A DNA stretch of 19,978 bases from an uncultured Collinsella sp. (GTDB lineage Bacteria; Actinomycetota; Coriobacteriia; Coriobacteriales; Coriobacteriaceae), in the NCBI GenBank assembly GCA_900554135.1, contig USFU01000012.1, positions 1 to 19,978 of the forward strand. Reading direction: 5' to 3'. Positions 7,305 through 14,321 of this stretch are shown here, piece by piece (the stretch's first letter is position 1; every line of letters starts with the position of its first letter). The notes below the pieces were generated by a model. The model saw only the letters and a program-made list of their open reading frames with translations. It did no database searches and was not told the origin of the DNA. Both the position numbers and the translations under genes were made by a program.

Positions 7305-7475
7305 CTATCGAAGCCCTGCCTGCCTTAGGATTCTTTTGGCAATTTGATCCTCAATCTCTCGGTGGCGTTTCACGAGCACGAGTTTATCTCCTTTGACGAA
7401 CTTCTCGTGATTAGTTCCTCCTTTCGAGATGAAGCCGGCTTCTTCGAGGATACGGATCAATTCGCGTCTCTGCAT
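7305..7475 (-). CDS. hicA: HicA-family mRNA interferase toxin
   Basis: The product is 56 residues, close to the usual length of about 60. HicA is a small double-stranded-RNA-binding-like protein that cleaves mRNA during translation. The motif GGTNHEKF (19-26) contains the expected catalytic histidine, H23. The C-terminal KRHREIEDQIAKRILRQAGL matches the family end. I chose the ATG at 7475, which has AAAGAGG 5 bp upstream. A TTG five codons earlier is also in frame but overlaps that site. The toxin looks intact. Confidence 0.88.
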   Translation of the reverse strand: MQRRELIRILEEAGFISKGGTNHEKFVKGDKLVLVKRHREIEDQIAKRILRQAGLR

Positions 7476-7497
7476 CTCAGCCTCTTTCAATAACTAT

Positions 7498-7560
7498 ATA
7501 TTAGCACTTCCTAAGGGTTTTATGCTTAAATCTTAGCTATTGCTAATCCTTTTTTTGCGG
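7498..7560 (-). promoter_or_regulatory. AT-rich region upstream of hicA, likely promoter and operator
   Basis: This AT-rich stretch stands out from the GC-rich surroundings. ATTAGCA (7500-7506) and TGCTAAT (7541-7547) form an inverted repeat, and an AT-rich -10-like TAATAT lies just upstream of hicA on the - strand. HicB could bind the repeat. No clear -35 box is visible. Confidence 0.35.
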
Positions 7561-7671
7561 CCCATCCTTGGATAACGGCTTATATTCGTTGTTGTATTAG
7601 TCTATTTGCTCGTGCGGACACGTTTTGGTGCCCTGCGCGTGACCGCAAAAAGGGTTTGTAGTGACTAAAAT

Positions 7672-7986
7672 GTGGTCATAGAGATAGTTTTATCGAACTC
7701 CATGGGGGTGGCGCGCGTGGATAACAATACGTTGTTGTTTCACGATAAGGGTGCCGGCGTTTTCAAGGGAATAAGCATCTATCCCAATCGTATCGAGGCG
7801 GTCGTGAAGAACAACTTCTTCGGTACCCATACCAAGATCGTCTACCTCAAGGACATTACGGGTGTCAACAGGGTCAAGGGTAAGCGCGTGCTCCTTCGTA
7901 ATAGGTTACTGACCGACTGTTCCTACAGGCTGAGCAGTCATTCCCAGGCCAAGGAATTTGTGAACGTGCTCAATATGGTGATGTAG
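7672..7986 (+). CDS. Small PH-like domain protein
   Basis: The product is at most 104 residues. The segment from about residue 30 (GVFKGISIYPNRIEAVVKNN, FFGTHTKIVYLKDITGV, then a C-terminal helix AKEFVNVLNMV) looks like a single short bacterial PH domain: a beta barrel closed by one helix. It has no signal peptide or membrane helix. The start is uncertain. GTG at 7672 lacks a ribosome binding site. ATG at 7702 also lacks one. GTG at 7717 has a G-rich sequence 5 bp upstream. The strong hairpin downstream is shared with the convergent gene. Function is unknown. Confidence 0.6.
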   Translation: MVIEIVLSNSMGVARVDNNTLLFHDKGAGVFKGISIYPNRIEAVVKNNFFGTHTKIVYLKDITGVNRVKGKRVLLRNRLLTDCSYRLSSHSQAKEFVNVLNMVM

Positions 7987-8011
7987 CCGATGGTGGCGTT
8001 CGGACCAAGGT

Positions 8012-8047
8012 AAAAATCAGGGGCGCAGAACGGTGTTCTGCGCCCCT
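8012..8047. terminator. Strong intrinsic terminator between convergent genes
   Basis: AGGGGCGCAGAAC (8019-8031) pairs perfectly with GTTCTGCGCCCCT (8035-8047) around a 3-base loop. On the - strand it is followed by GATTTTTA, which makes it a classical terminator for the phospholipase-like gene. It may also stop readthrough from the + strand. Confidence 0.88.
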
Positions 8048-8080
8048 CATCGAGTTGATGCGCCCAAAAGGCCGGCTGGC

Positions 8081-10567
8081 CTATTCGCTAGCGCCTTCGT
8101 CACTTTCATGGTCGTTGGCAAGCATTGCCGCGCCGGCGACCGTTGTCGCCACGGCGGCGGCAGCGAGCCCGGCGGCAATGCCAGAGTTGTCGCCTGTGCC
8201 GGCAAGCTTTTCGCCTGAGCCCTTGCGCTTGTTGCCCTTGTCGTTCTTGTCGGCGCCGCCTGCGTTGGTGCCGTTGCCGTCGCCGTCGCCGGTGTCCGTA
8301 GCGCCTGCGTTGCCCGAAGCCGTCACAGTAAAGCTTGCGGCTCCGTCACTGGCAAGCTTGTAGTTTTGCGCCGCGTCGCCCAAAAGGCCGTTCACGTGCA
8401 CCCAGTACGTTCCCGCGGCAAATGTCTCGCCCTCTGCCATTGCCGTGCCCGGCGCGCCGTTTGCATCGTGCATAAACTCGAGCTGGGCTGTGCAGGCATC
8501 GCCTTCGAGCTTGCCCTCGAGCGCCGCTGCAACCTTTGCGCGCACATCCTCGCCGACCTTAAGGCCTTCGAGCCCCTCAAAGTGGGGCGTCAGCGCGCGC
8601 GGGTCGACATGGATGGGCACGGAGCCCTGCAGTCCCGTAGCGGTTTCGTTGCCCAGGGCGTCGACATCCACGTATTCGATGGCAAAAACCCTGTCCGGAG
8701 CTGCTACGTTGAGTACGTTGCTGCTGTCGACGAGGCGGAAGTAGCCCTCGCCAACGGTCTTGCCATCCTGGAGCGAGGCATCGCTCAACGAATCGCCGTA
8801 CGTCATGCGCATGCGGGTCGGGAGGTAGTACGAAACGGTCTGCTTGTGCTGTGTACCCTGCGTATCGTAATTGCGCTGGTAGATGCTTCGGGCCAGTGCC
8901 GCATCAACAAAGTCGGACGCAATGATGCCAATGTGCTTGAGGCAGTCCTCCTTTGTGCTCTCATTTCCGGTGCTGTTTATATACTGGCTCTTGTATAGAT
9001 GCTCGTTGACCACTCGTGCTGCGGTAAAAGGATTGCTTCCTTGCTTGTAGTTCGTGCAGCTGGTGTAGTTGATACACCAGCTGTGCTCCAGGACCTTTAC
9101 CTTGGCCCCGTCATTGTCCTCGACGTCCACCATGATGCGGGCGAGCTTGGTTGTCTCCTGCAGCGCCATATCGACCCAGCCGATTTTGTCGGTTCCTGTG
9201 CATTCGTAATGGTCCTGGGCGTATACCTTGGTGCAATAGGGCTCTTCGTCACCCGTTTTCCCCACGGCTTCAAAGCCCCGCTCGTCTCGAACGAGACACA
9301 TAGAGGTGCTGTCGGTGTGTGCTGCGATTTTGTCGTCCCATTGGGTGAGGTCGAGGCCCCATGTGTGGCTGCTTACGCTGTTGCCGGCGAGCCCAAACCG
9401 ACGCAGCAGGACGATCTTTCCGCGCACCTCGCCCAGCGTGGGGATGCGGCTCGATGTGTAGAACAGGTCGGGGTTCTCATCAAAAACCTTGCCCAAGGCC
9501 GTCGTGAGGCTTTCGTTGGTAGCCTCGTCATTGCCTCGCGACACAAGCATGATGAGCGCTTCTGTCGGGTTTTCGCTCAAAAACGTATTGAAGTACCCGA
9601 TGACATCGGAGAGATGCATAAAGTTCCCGTCTTTTTTGAGCAGGTAACAAGCTCCGTGGTCGATGCCAGGGTTCTCACCCTTTCCAAGTCGAATATCAAA
9701 ATAGCGAACGCCTTCGAGCAGCTGTGTGGGGATGTAATCCTGCTGGCATTTTGCTTGGGAGGATTGGGGCTCGGTGTCGTTGTCCACGCTGCAGGTGCCC
9801 GAATCGTGCGTGCCCGGGATGCTCAGTTCGTCGAGGAACTTGTTGTTGTCGACGTATTTCATCCAACATGGCCCGTCGGTGTAGCTGCTATACCTGATCC
9901 AGTCGATACTGCTAACCGTGGTATTGGTCTCGCCCTTGTCGTAACCGACAAGCTCGAGCTCCCACGAAATGCTCTTTCTCTTGTGGCAGATCTTGTTGTT
10001 GTCTTGGTCTTTGCCGTCCTTTTCTATTGCCAGGTAATTAATATCCTTTTTCTCGTTTGTGCGATCTCGGATGACATAGGTTCCGTTTGACTGAGGTTCG
10101 AACGCAAAAGCGCGGCTGGGCTTGTTGTCATACTCGCCGCTCCATACGTGGATGACCTTTCCATCTTTGTCCGAGTCGCCATCGACCGACCAAATGCTGT
10201 AGCCTGTCTTTTTATGCTCTTCGAAATTGAGCAAGGTGCGGATGGCATACCAGTTTGTGCCGTCCGCATCGGTCAGTACGTTCTCAAGGATGAGCTTGTT
10301 GGACGTGCCGTCATTAAACAGGTGGCAGACGTTGCCGATAACGTTTCCGTCTTCGTTGACACTTGCGGTGCGAAAATAGCCCGCGGGGCGAAGGCGAATG
10401 ACGAAATTATGGAGGCTCTTCGCCGGTGTGGGCGTGTCGTCTGCAAATGCCGCTCGCACGGGAAGGCCCAATCCCGCGGTTTCGGGCAGGCTTGCAAATG
10501 GCGACAATGCTGCGAGTCCTAGGCCCAACGTGAATGCTCGACGGCTGATGGCGTGGTGTTCGGTCAT
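8081..10567 (-). CDS. Tat-exported phosphatidylinositol-specific phospholipase C-like surface protein
   Basis: The product is 828 residues. A Tat signal (SRRAFTL at 8-14, hydrophobic stretch, likely cut after AFA at 42) opens it. Residues about 50-210 look like a ricin-type lectin fold. The PI-PLC X-type catalytic domain spans about 235-555: LSIPGTHDSGT (H254), YFDIRLG (D291, R293) and DHGACY (H304) supply the two catalytic histidines. Such enzymes cut phosphatidylinositol or GPI-like lipids. An Ig-like segment follows (about 640-750), then a Gly/Asp-rich linker, LAGTG (788-792), a hydrophobic stretch (796-817) and an acidic tail. The LAGTG end resembles a sortase signal, but the usual basic tail is missing. 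The ATG at 10567 has GGAGGAG 2-3 bp upstream; the frame stays open for 15 more codons. A TATAGT box at 10611-10616 may be its -10. It appears to be transcribed alone. Confidence 0.88.
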   Translation of the reverse strand: MTEHHAISRRAFTLGLGLAALSPFASLPETAGLGLPVRAAFADDTPTPAKSLHNFVIRLRPAGYFRTASVNEDGNVIGNVCHLFNDGTSNKLILENVLTDADGTNWYAIRTLLNFEEHKKTGYSIWSVDGDSDKDGKVIHVWSGEYDNKPSRAFAFEPQSNGTYVIRDRTNEKKDINYLAIEKDGKDQDNNKICHKRKSISWELELVGYDKGETNTTVSSIDWIRYSSYTDGPCWMKYVDNNKFLDELSIPGTHDSGTCSVDNDTEPQSSQAKCQQDYIPTQLLEGVRYFDIRLGKGENPGIDHGACYLLKKDGNFMHLSDVIGYFNTFLSENPTEALIMLVSRGNDEATNESLTTALGKVFDENPDLFYTSSRIPTLGEVRGKIVLLRRFGLAGNSVSSHTWGLDLTQWDDKIAAHTDSTSMCLVRDERGFEAVGKTGDEEPYCTKVYAQDHYECTGTDKIGWVDMALQETTKLARIMVDVEDNDGAKVKVLEHSWCINYTSCTNYKQGSNPFTAARVVNEHLYKSQYINSTGNESTKEDCLKHIGIIASDFVDAALARSIYQRNYDTQGTQHKQTVSYYLPTRMRMTYGDSLSDASLQDGKTVGEGYFRLVDSSNVLNVAAPDRVFAIEYVDVDALGNETATGLQGSVPIHVDPRALTPHFEGLEGLKVGEDVRAKVAAALEGKLEGDACTAQLEFMHDANGAPGTAMAEGETFAAGTYWVHVNGLLGDAAQNYKLASDGAASFTVTASGNAGATDTGDGDGNGTNAGGADKNDKGNKRKGSGEKLAGTGDNSGIAAGLAAAAVATTVAGAAMLANDHESDEGASE

Positions 10568-10766
10568 AACTCCTCCGTTCGCAGGGTGCGGATATGCTCT
10601 TGTTTTGGTCACTATACTGCCCGGATGTCTAAACGTGTTGGCTTAATTGTCTGCGCGGCGCTATAAATCGGTGGGCGGACGCGTTGGGGCGCTTGTCCAT
10701 TATGTGCTGCTACCGCACTGGGGGTGGTTTTGCCGCCCGGCACCCTCGCGTTCGTCGGCTACCGGC

Positions 10767-10802
10767 ATAAGAAAGGGAGGGCCGGTGAGCCGACCCTCCC
10801 TT
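10767..10802 (-). terminator. Intrinsic terminator of the first lipoprotein gene
   Basis: AAGGGAGGG (10773-10781) pairs with CCCTCCCTT (10794-10802), with an inner CGG/CCG stem and a 4-base loop. On the - strand the tail is TCTTAT. It lies about 70 bp after the stop codon. The rest of the gap to 10567 holds only the presumed phospholipase promoter. Confidence 0.75.
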
Positions 10803-10872
10803 GGTACGAAGCGCTGGGTCACCGTCGCCTGCTTGCGCCGCGCTCGTGTTTCCCGTTGCGCTCGCCAGTTGC

Positions 10873-11466
10873 TTAGCGCTTGATCTCGATATCGTCGAGC
10901 TTGACGTCCATGGCTTCGGTCTTGGCCTTGGCGATGTCGTCGGCAAATTCCAGGGACTTCATCATGGTCTCGACGGCGTCCTTGTGCTCCTCGACGTTGT
11001 CGATGCGCACGTAGACGCTGCCGCCGCCTGCTTCGGTGAAGTACTCAGTCGTCACGCCGCCCGAGTGTGTATAGGAAGCGTTGCGCCAAGTCTTGCCGTT
11101 GTACTTGACGGGGTCATTCTCGGTCCACTCAAAGCTGGCATTCCACTTTGCCTCGTAGTCGAACAGCTCGTCGGCGTTCTTGTCAGGGTCGAAGACAGGG
11201 ATGAAGCGATCGCTGGCGTGCTCGCTCTCGGTGAACTTAAACTGGGCCCTGTCGGCGGTATCGCCTGCGACGTCGGTGACCTCGACGCCCTCGGGGACCT
11301 CGACCTTAAACCAAATGAAGTCAGTCCTCATATCCACGGCTGGCTTTTCTGCTCCGCCGCCACCGCCGCTGCCGGTAGCGCCACCGCTTCCGCCACAACC
11401 CACCAGGGCAACTGCGGCAAAGAGACTGATGCAGAGGGTGAGAATCGCAAAGGCCTTCTTTTTCAT
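10873..11466 (-). CDS. Lipoprotein, paralogue of the next upstream gene
   Basis: The product is 197 residues. A type II signal peptide with lipobox LVGC (C24) is followed by a Gly-rich linker. The mature part begins with TDFIWFKVEVPEGVEV and contains SDRFIPVF, KYNGKTW and GSVYVRI. It closely follows the pattern of the lipoprotein at 11697-12299, so the two arose by duplication. The domain is unrecognised. It may be a small beta-sheet fold like the PsbP/MOG1 group, but this is a guess from strand spacing. The start has GAGGAGGA at proper spacing. It has its own promoter region with a dyad and its own terminator. Confidence 0.85.
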   Translation of the reverse strand: MKKKAFAILTLCISLFAAVALVGCGGSGGATGSGGGGGAEKPAVDMRTDFIWFKVEVPEGVEVTDVAGDTADRAQFKFTESEHASDRFIPVFDPDKNADELFDYEAKWNASFEWTENDPVKYNGKTWRNASYTHSGGVTTEYFTEAGGGSVYVRIDNVEEHKDAVETMMKSLEFADDIAKAKTEAMDVKLDDIEIKR

Positions 11467-11513
11467 GGTCGTGTCCTCCTCGATCTGTAACCGCCCATGG
11501 ATTACCTGCCTTT

Positions 11514-11556
11514 ACTGTACGCGCGGACGGCTCGCTAGGGTGGGCCATGTGTCCCA
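11514..11556 (-). promoter_or_regulatory. Promoter with 16-bp dyad upstream of the first lipoprotein gene
   Basis: On the - strand a TACAGT -10 candidate (11514-11519) lies 21 bp after the dyad TGGGCCATGTGTCCCA (11541-11556, + strand reading). If the -10 is right, the dyad centre is at about -41.5, where class II activators sit. No good -35 box is present, which fits activator dependence. The same dyad recurs at 12499. Confidence 0.5.
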
Positions 11557-11583
11557 TTCTGAGGGCCGGATTTGCGCCTTTAA

Positions 11584-11597
11584 GTGGCAATATGTCC
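11584..11597. promoter_or_regulatory. Degenerate third copy of the dyad motif
   Basis: GTGGCAATATGTCC matches GTGGGCCATATGTCC with one deletion and one change. It lies about 43 bp from the intact copy at 11541. It may be a secondary site or chance. Confidence 0.3.
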
Positions 11598-11602
11598 GGA
11601 CG

Positions 11603-11638
11603 CAAAAGAGGGGAGGGCCGGCGCCGTCGGCCCTCCCC
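11603..11638 (-). terminator. Intrinsic terminator of the second lipoprotein gene
   Basis: GGGGAGGGCCG (11610-11620) pairs perfectly with CGGCCCTCCCC (11628-11638). On the - strand the tail is TCTTTTG. It lies about 60 bp after the stop codon at 11697. Confidence 0.8.
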
Positions 11639-11696
11639 GGGTTGGGCGCCCGTTGTTTTAATGGGGCGCGCGTACGTGGGCGTGTGCGGGGTCCCG

Positions 11697-12299
11697 TTAC
11701 TTGATCTCGATGCTCGAAATCTCGACTTCGCGTGCCTCGGAAACTGCCTCTCCCATGTCATCGGGGAACTCGATGGAGTTGAGGAGCGCCTCGGCTTCTT
11801 TCTTATGCAGATCGAAGCCGGAGATAAGGATGTAGACGCTTCCCGGCTCAACGTCGGTAAAGAGGAGGGTTGAGACGCCGCTGTTGTCCTCGTACGTTCC
11901 GACGAGCCATGTCCTGCCGTTATACTCGACGGATCCGCCATCCTTCCACTGGAACGTATCACCTTTCTTTTCTGCCTGGTCGGCGTGGGATTCCTCTGCC
12001 GTCAGCGCTTTTTTCCAAACGGGGATAAAGCGATCGGCCGAACCGTTCTCGTCTTCGGGGAAAGTGAGCTGGACCTTGTCGGCATTCTTGCCAGCGGAGT
12101 CGCTTACACCAACGCTCTCGGGCATCTCGACCTTAAACCAAATGAAGTCAGTCTTCTTGGCAACCGGGGCCTTTTCTTTGCTCTCGCTCTTAGCGGCGCT
12201 GCCGCCCCCGCCCGATGCGTTCCCACCGCAGCCGACAAGGGCGAGTGCGGCAAAGAGGGCGATGCAAAGGGAAAGGATCGATAGGGTCTTTTTCTTCAT
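11697..12299 (-). CDS. Lipoprotein, paralogue of the downstream gene
   Basis: The product is 200 residues with lipobox LVGC (C24) and a Gly/Ser/Lys linker. The mature region shares TDFIWFKVE, ADRFIPV, EYNGRTW and GSVYI patterns and an SIEIK end with the lipoprotein at 10873-11466. The ATG at 12299 has AAGGAGG 8 bp upstream. An ATG 11 codons further upstream is in frame but would place extra residues before the MKKK signal start. Both paralogues end in a terminator, so they are transcribed separately. A role at the outer face of the membrane is likely; the ligand is unknown. Confidence 0.85.
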   Translation of the reverse strand: MKKKTLSILSLCIALFAALALVGCGGNASGGGGSAAKSESKEKAPVAKKTDFIWFKVEMPESVGVSDSAGKNADKVQLTFPEDENGSADRFIPVWKKALTAEESHADQAEKKGDTFQWKDGGSVEYNGRTWLVGTYEDNSGVSTLLFTDVEPGSVYILISGFDLHKKEAEALLNSIEFPDDMGEAVSEAREVEISSIEIK

Positions 12300-12498
12300 G
12301 GTGGCGTCCTCCTTGTCTGCCGATGACATCACGGCGCCGCATACTGTTGGGGTACTGATTGCGCTGGCGGCGGATGTCTCTGTGTACTGTGCGGCTTATG
12401 CCTCCGTTCATCGCTTGTGGCCGTTGCGCGGCCGTTCCCCAACGGGTTCCTTACTTATAGATATGCCCCAGCATGTGCTGCCCGGGAGTCTCGAAAGG

Positions 12499-12514
12499 TG
12501 GGCCATATGTCCCA
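12499..12514. promoter_or_regulatory. 16-bp dyad TGGGCCATATGTCCCA in the divergent gap
   Basis: This is palindromic except for one symmetric pair (TGGG-N-CATATG-N-CCCA) and matches the copy at 11541 at 15 of 16 positions; identity continues for a few flanking bases. It lies in the 363-bp gap between the second lipoprotein gene and the divergent zinc-ribbon gene. A TATAAG sequence 39 bp away on the - strand could be a -10. The remainder of the gap shows nothing else clear. Confidence 0.5.
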
Positions 12515-12662
12515 TGTTTACGTGTGCGGGCTTGCCGCAAGGTGGGCCTGGCGCTGGGCAAGCGTGCGGCTTGGTTGATGCTCCCAATGTTGCGCAACAG
12601 CGATGCCGCCTTGAGGTTTTAGACTTGGCTGTGACAAAAGCTAAACCACGAAAGGTCGAACG

Positions 12663-13502
12663 ATGTTCTGTCAAAAATGCGGACAGCAAGTTCCCGATGG
12701 ATCGACGTTTTGCACGCATTGCGGGGCGTCGCTTGCGGGTGGCTCCGCGCCGACGCCTGCGAGCGCTGGTCCTTCCTCTGCTCCGGGCCTGACCCAGTCG
12801 ATGCCGCCGGTCGCGCCCGCGCCTCAAAAGCCTAAGAGCAAAGCTCCGATTGTCATCGCGGTGGCGTGTGCCGCCGTGGTACTCCTTGGGGGTGGCACGG
12901 TGTTCGCGCTCGCGATGCTTAACGGGTCCAAGAGCTCTGACACGCAAATCTCGATGATCGATACCGGGTCTTCGGACGAGAAGGATTCTTCTGCCAAGAA
13001 GAAGAGCGACAAGTCCAAGGCCAAGGAGTCTTCGTCGTCGGATGACGAGGCCGTTCCCGAGGACGAATCGGCATACTACGGCTCGGGCGATTCGGACGAT
13101 TACCTAACCGATGTGTATACGTACACGAACGACATGCATCCGTATAGCATGTCGATTCCCAATCGCTTTGAGATGGAAGATACTCCCAGCGGCAGTGGCG
13201 CCAGGTATGAGGATCCGGAGACGGGTTTTGTGATCAACCTGTTTGGCTACGTTAACATTAACGAAGAAACCTCGCACGAGATGTTTGTCGACGCGGACAC
13301 CTCGGGCAAGGCCGACCTCTATACCGCAGAGGGCGACAACTGGTACGTGGTCTCGTGGCGCGAGGGCGACACGATCATTTACGAAAAGACGATCGTCACG
13401 GATTCGACGATTGCCATGGTGCATTTGGAGTACTCGACTGCAAACCGCGACATGGGGTCGAAGGTTATCGATACACTGTTGCCGACGTTCCAGGTGGACT
13501 AG
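12663..13502 (+). CDS. Zinc-ribbon membrane protein with extracytoplasmic domain
   Basis: The product is 279 residues. The first 24 residues are a zinc ribbon (C3, C6, C17, C20; MFCQKCG and FCTHCG). A Pro/Ala-rich linker, a transmembrane helix (about 62-86), a Ser/Asp/Lys-rich linker (about 88-135) and an outer domain (about 145-279) follow. The outer part (MSIPNRFEM, NWYVVSWREGDTIIYEKTIV) is not recognised; its strand pattern is vaguely like the nearby lipoproteins. The GAAAGG ribosome binding site lies 7 bp before the ATG. A sensor or envelope-stress role is possible but unproven. It is divergent from the lipoprotein genes and ends before a separate promoter. Confidence 0.85.
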   Translation: MFCQKCGQQVPDGSTFCTHCGASLAGGSAPTPASAGPSSAPGLTQSMPPVAPAPQKPKSKAPIVIAVACAAVVLLGGGTVFALAMLNGSKSSDTQISMIDTGSSDEKDSSAKKKSDKSKAKESSSSDDEAVPEDESAYYGSGDSDDYLTDVYTYTNDMHPYSMSIPNRFEMEDTPSGSGARYEDPETGFVINLFGYVNINEETSHEMFVDADTSGKADLYTAEGDNWYVVSWREGDTIIYEKTIVTDSTIAMVHLEYSTANRDMGSKVIDTLLPTFQVD

Positions 13503-13550
13503 GCGCCCGTACCTATAGCCGGCAATCGGAAACGTCGATAGCCAGTGCTC

Positions 13551-13579
13551 CTGACAGTCTTTGTCTTATGGGCTAGACT
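13551..13579 (+). promoter_or_regulatory. Sigma-70 promoter upstream of fchA-folD
   Basis: CTGACA (13551-13556) and TAGACT (13574-13579) are separated by exactly 17 bp and match the consensus at 5 and 4 of 6 positions. The predicted transcript starts near 13586, about 100 bases before the fchA start. Confidence 0.6.
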
Positions 13580-13602
13580 GGCTTGGACAAGATCGATGAA
13601 TG

Positions 13603-13640
13603 GGACAACCGCTTCCTGGCGTCGTTGTCCTATTTTTATT
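13603..13640 (+). terminator. Intrinsic terminator in the fchA leader, possible attenuator
   Basis: GGACAAC (13603-13609) pairs with GTTGTCC (13624-13630), with an inner CGC/GCG stem, followed by TATTTTTATT. It lies about 17 bases after the predicted start of the transcript and 47 bp before fchA. It could be the terminator of the upstream zinc-ribbon gene. It could also attenuate fchA-folD, since a second GGACAA at 13585-13590 can compete for the same right arm. Confidence 0.75.
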
Positions 13641-13686
13641 ATGCGTGCGGCCCGTGGTGGCCGGCGCGGTGGGCAGAGGTGTTTCG

Positions 13687-14319
13687 ATGAGTCAAGAGAT
13701 GATGGACAAAACCTGCCGAGGGTTTGCCGAGGCGCTTGCCGCGCGCGAGCCGGTTCCCGGCGGCGGTAGCGCGAGCGCGTTTGTGGGAGCACTGGGTGCC
13801 TCGCTGTGCGGGATGGTTGCTCGCTATGGCGCGACGAACCCCGCGCTTGCCGATCGCGCGGACGATCTGACACACGCGTTTGCCCAGGCAGATGAGTTGG
13901 CACAGGAACTTGTAGGTCTAGTTGCCGAGGACGTTCGTGCGTACGGCCGGGTGTCTGCGGCATACGGTATTCCTCGTGATGACCCGGCTCGACCGGCTGC
14001 GATTCAGGATGCGCTGCACGTGGCGGCCATGCCGCCGTACCGCATTATGGATGCGTGCGGTCGTGCGCTGGCGCTGCTCGAGGACATGGCGGACAAGGGC
14101 TCGCGGCAACTGCTCTCCGATGTGGCGTGCGGTGCCGTATTCTGCCGCGCTGCCATGCAGGGCGCGAGCTTGACGCTCTTTGCGAACACCACGTCTATGA
14201 AGGATCGTGCCCGCGCCGAGGAGCTCGAGGCGGCGTGCGACGATCTGCTCGATACGTGGCTGCCGCGCGCCGATGCGCTGGCGCGCCGCGCCGCTGACGC
14301 CGCAAGGAAGAGGGGATAG
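13687..14319 (+). CDS. fchA: FchA-type methenyl-THF cyclohydrolase / formiminotetrahydrofolate cyclodeaminase
   Basis: The product is 210 residues. The family either hydrolyses methenyl-THF (FchA of clostridia) or deaminates formimino-THF. The signature PVPGGGSASAFVGALGASLC (22-41) matches the cyclodeaminase domain, and the all-helical remainder and length fit single-domain FchA. No histidine-degradation gene is visible, so the folate cyclohydrolase role is favoured here. The ATG at 13687 has AGAGGTG upstream at good spacing. In-frame codons back to 13600 run through the terminator and are not used. The stop is 2 bp before folD, so the two are cotranscribed and probably translationally coupled. 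Confidence 0.88.
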   Translation: MSQEMMDKTCRGFAEALAAREPVPGGGSASAFVGALGASLCGMVARYGATNPALADRADDLTHAFAQADELAQELVGLVAEDVRAYGRVSAAYGIPRDDPARPAAIQDALHVAAMPPYRIMDACGRALALLEDMADKGSRQLLSDVACGAVFCRAAMQGASLTLFANTTSMKDRARAEELEAACDDLLDTWLPRADALARRAADAARKRG

Positions 14320-14321
14320 CC

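Noticed and set aside
8999..10090. 363-codon + strand frame inside the phospholipase-like gene
   Set aside because: The - strand product has a Tat signal and catalytic motifs in this region. The + strand frame has none.
13600..13686. N-terminal extension of FchA (hydrophobic stretch)
   Set aside because: It would translate through an intrinsic terminator. The ATG at 13687 has a good ribosome binding site and starts where the family does.
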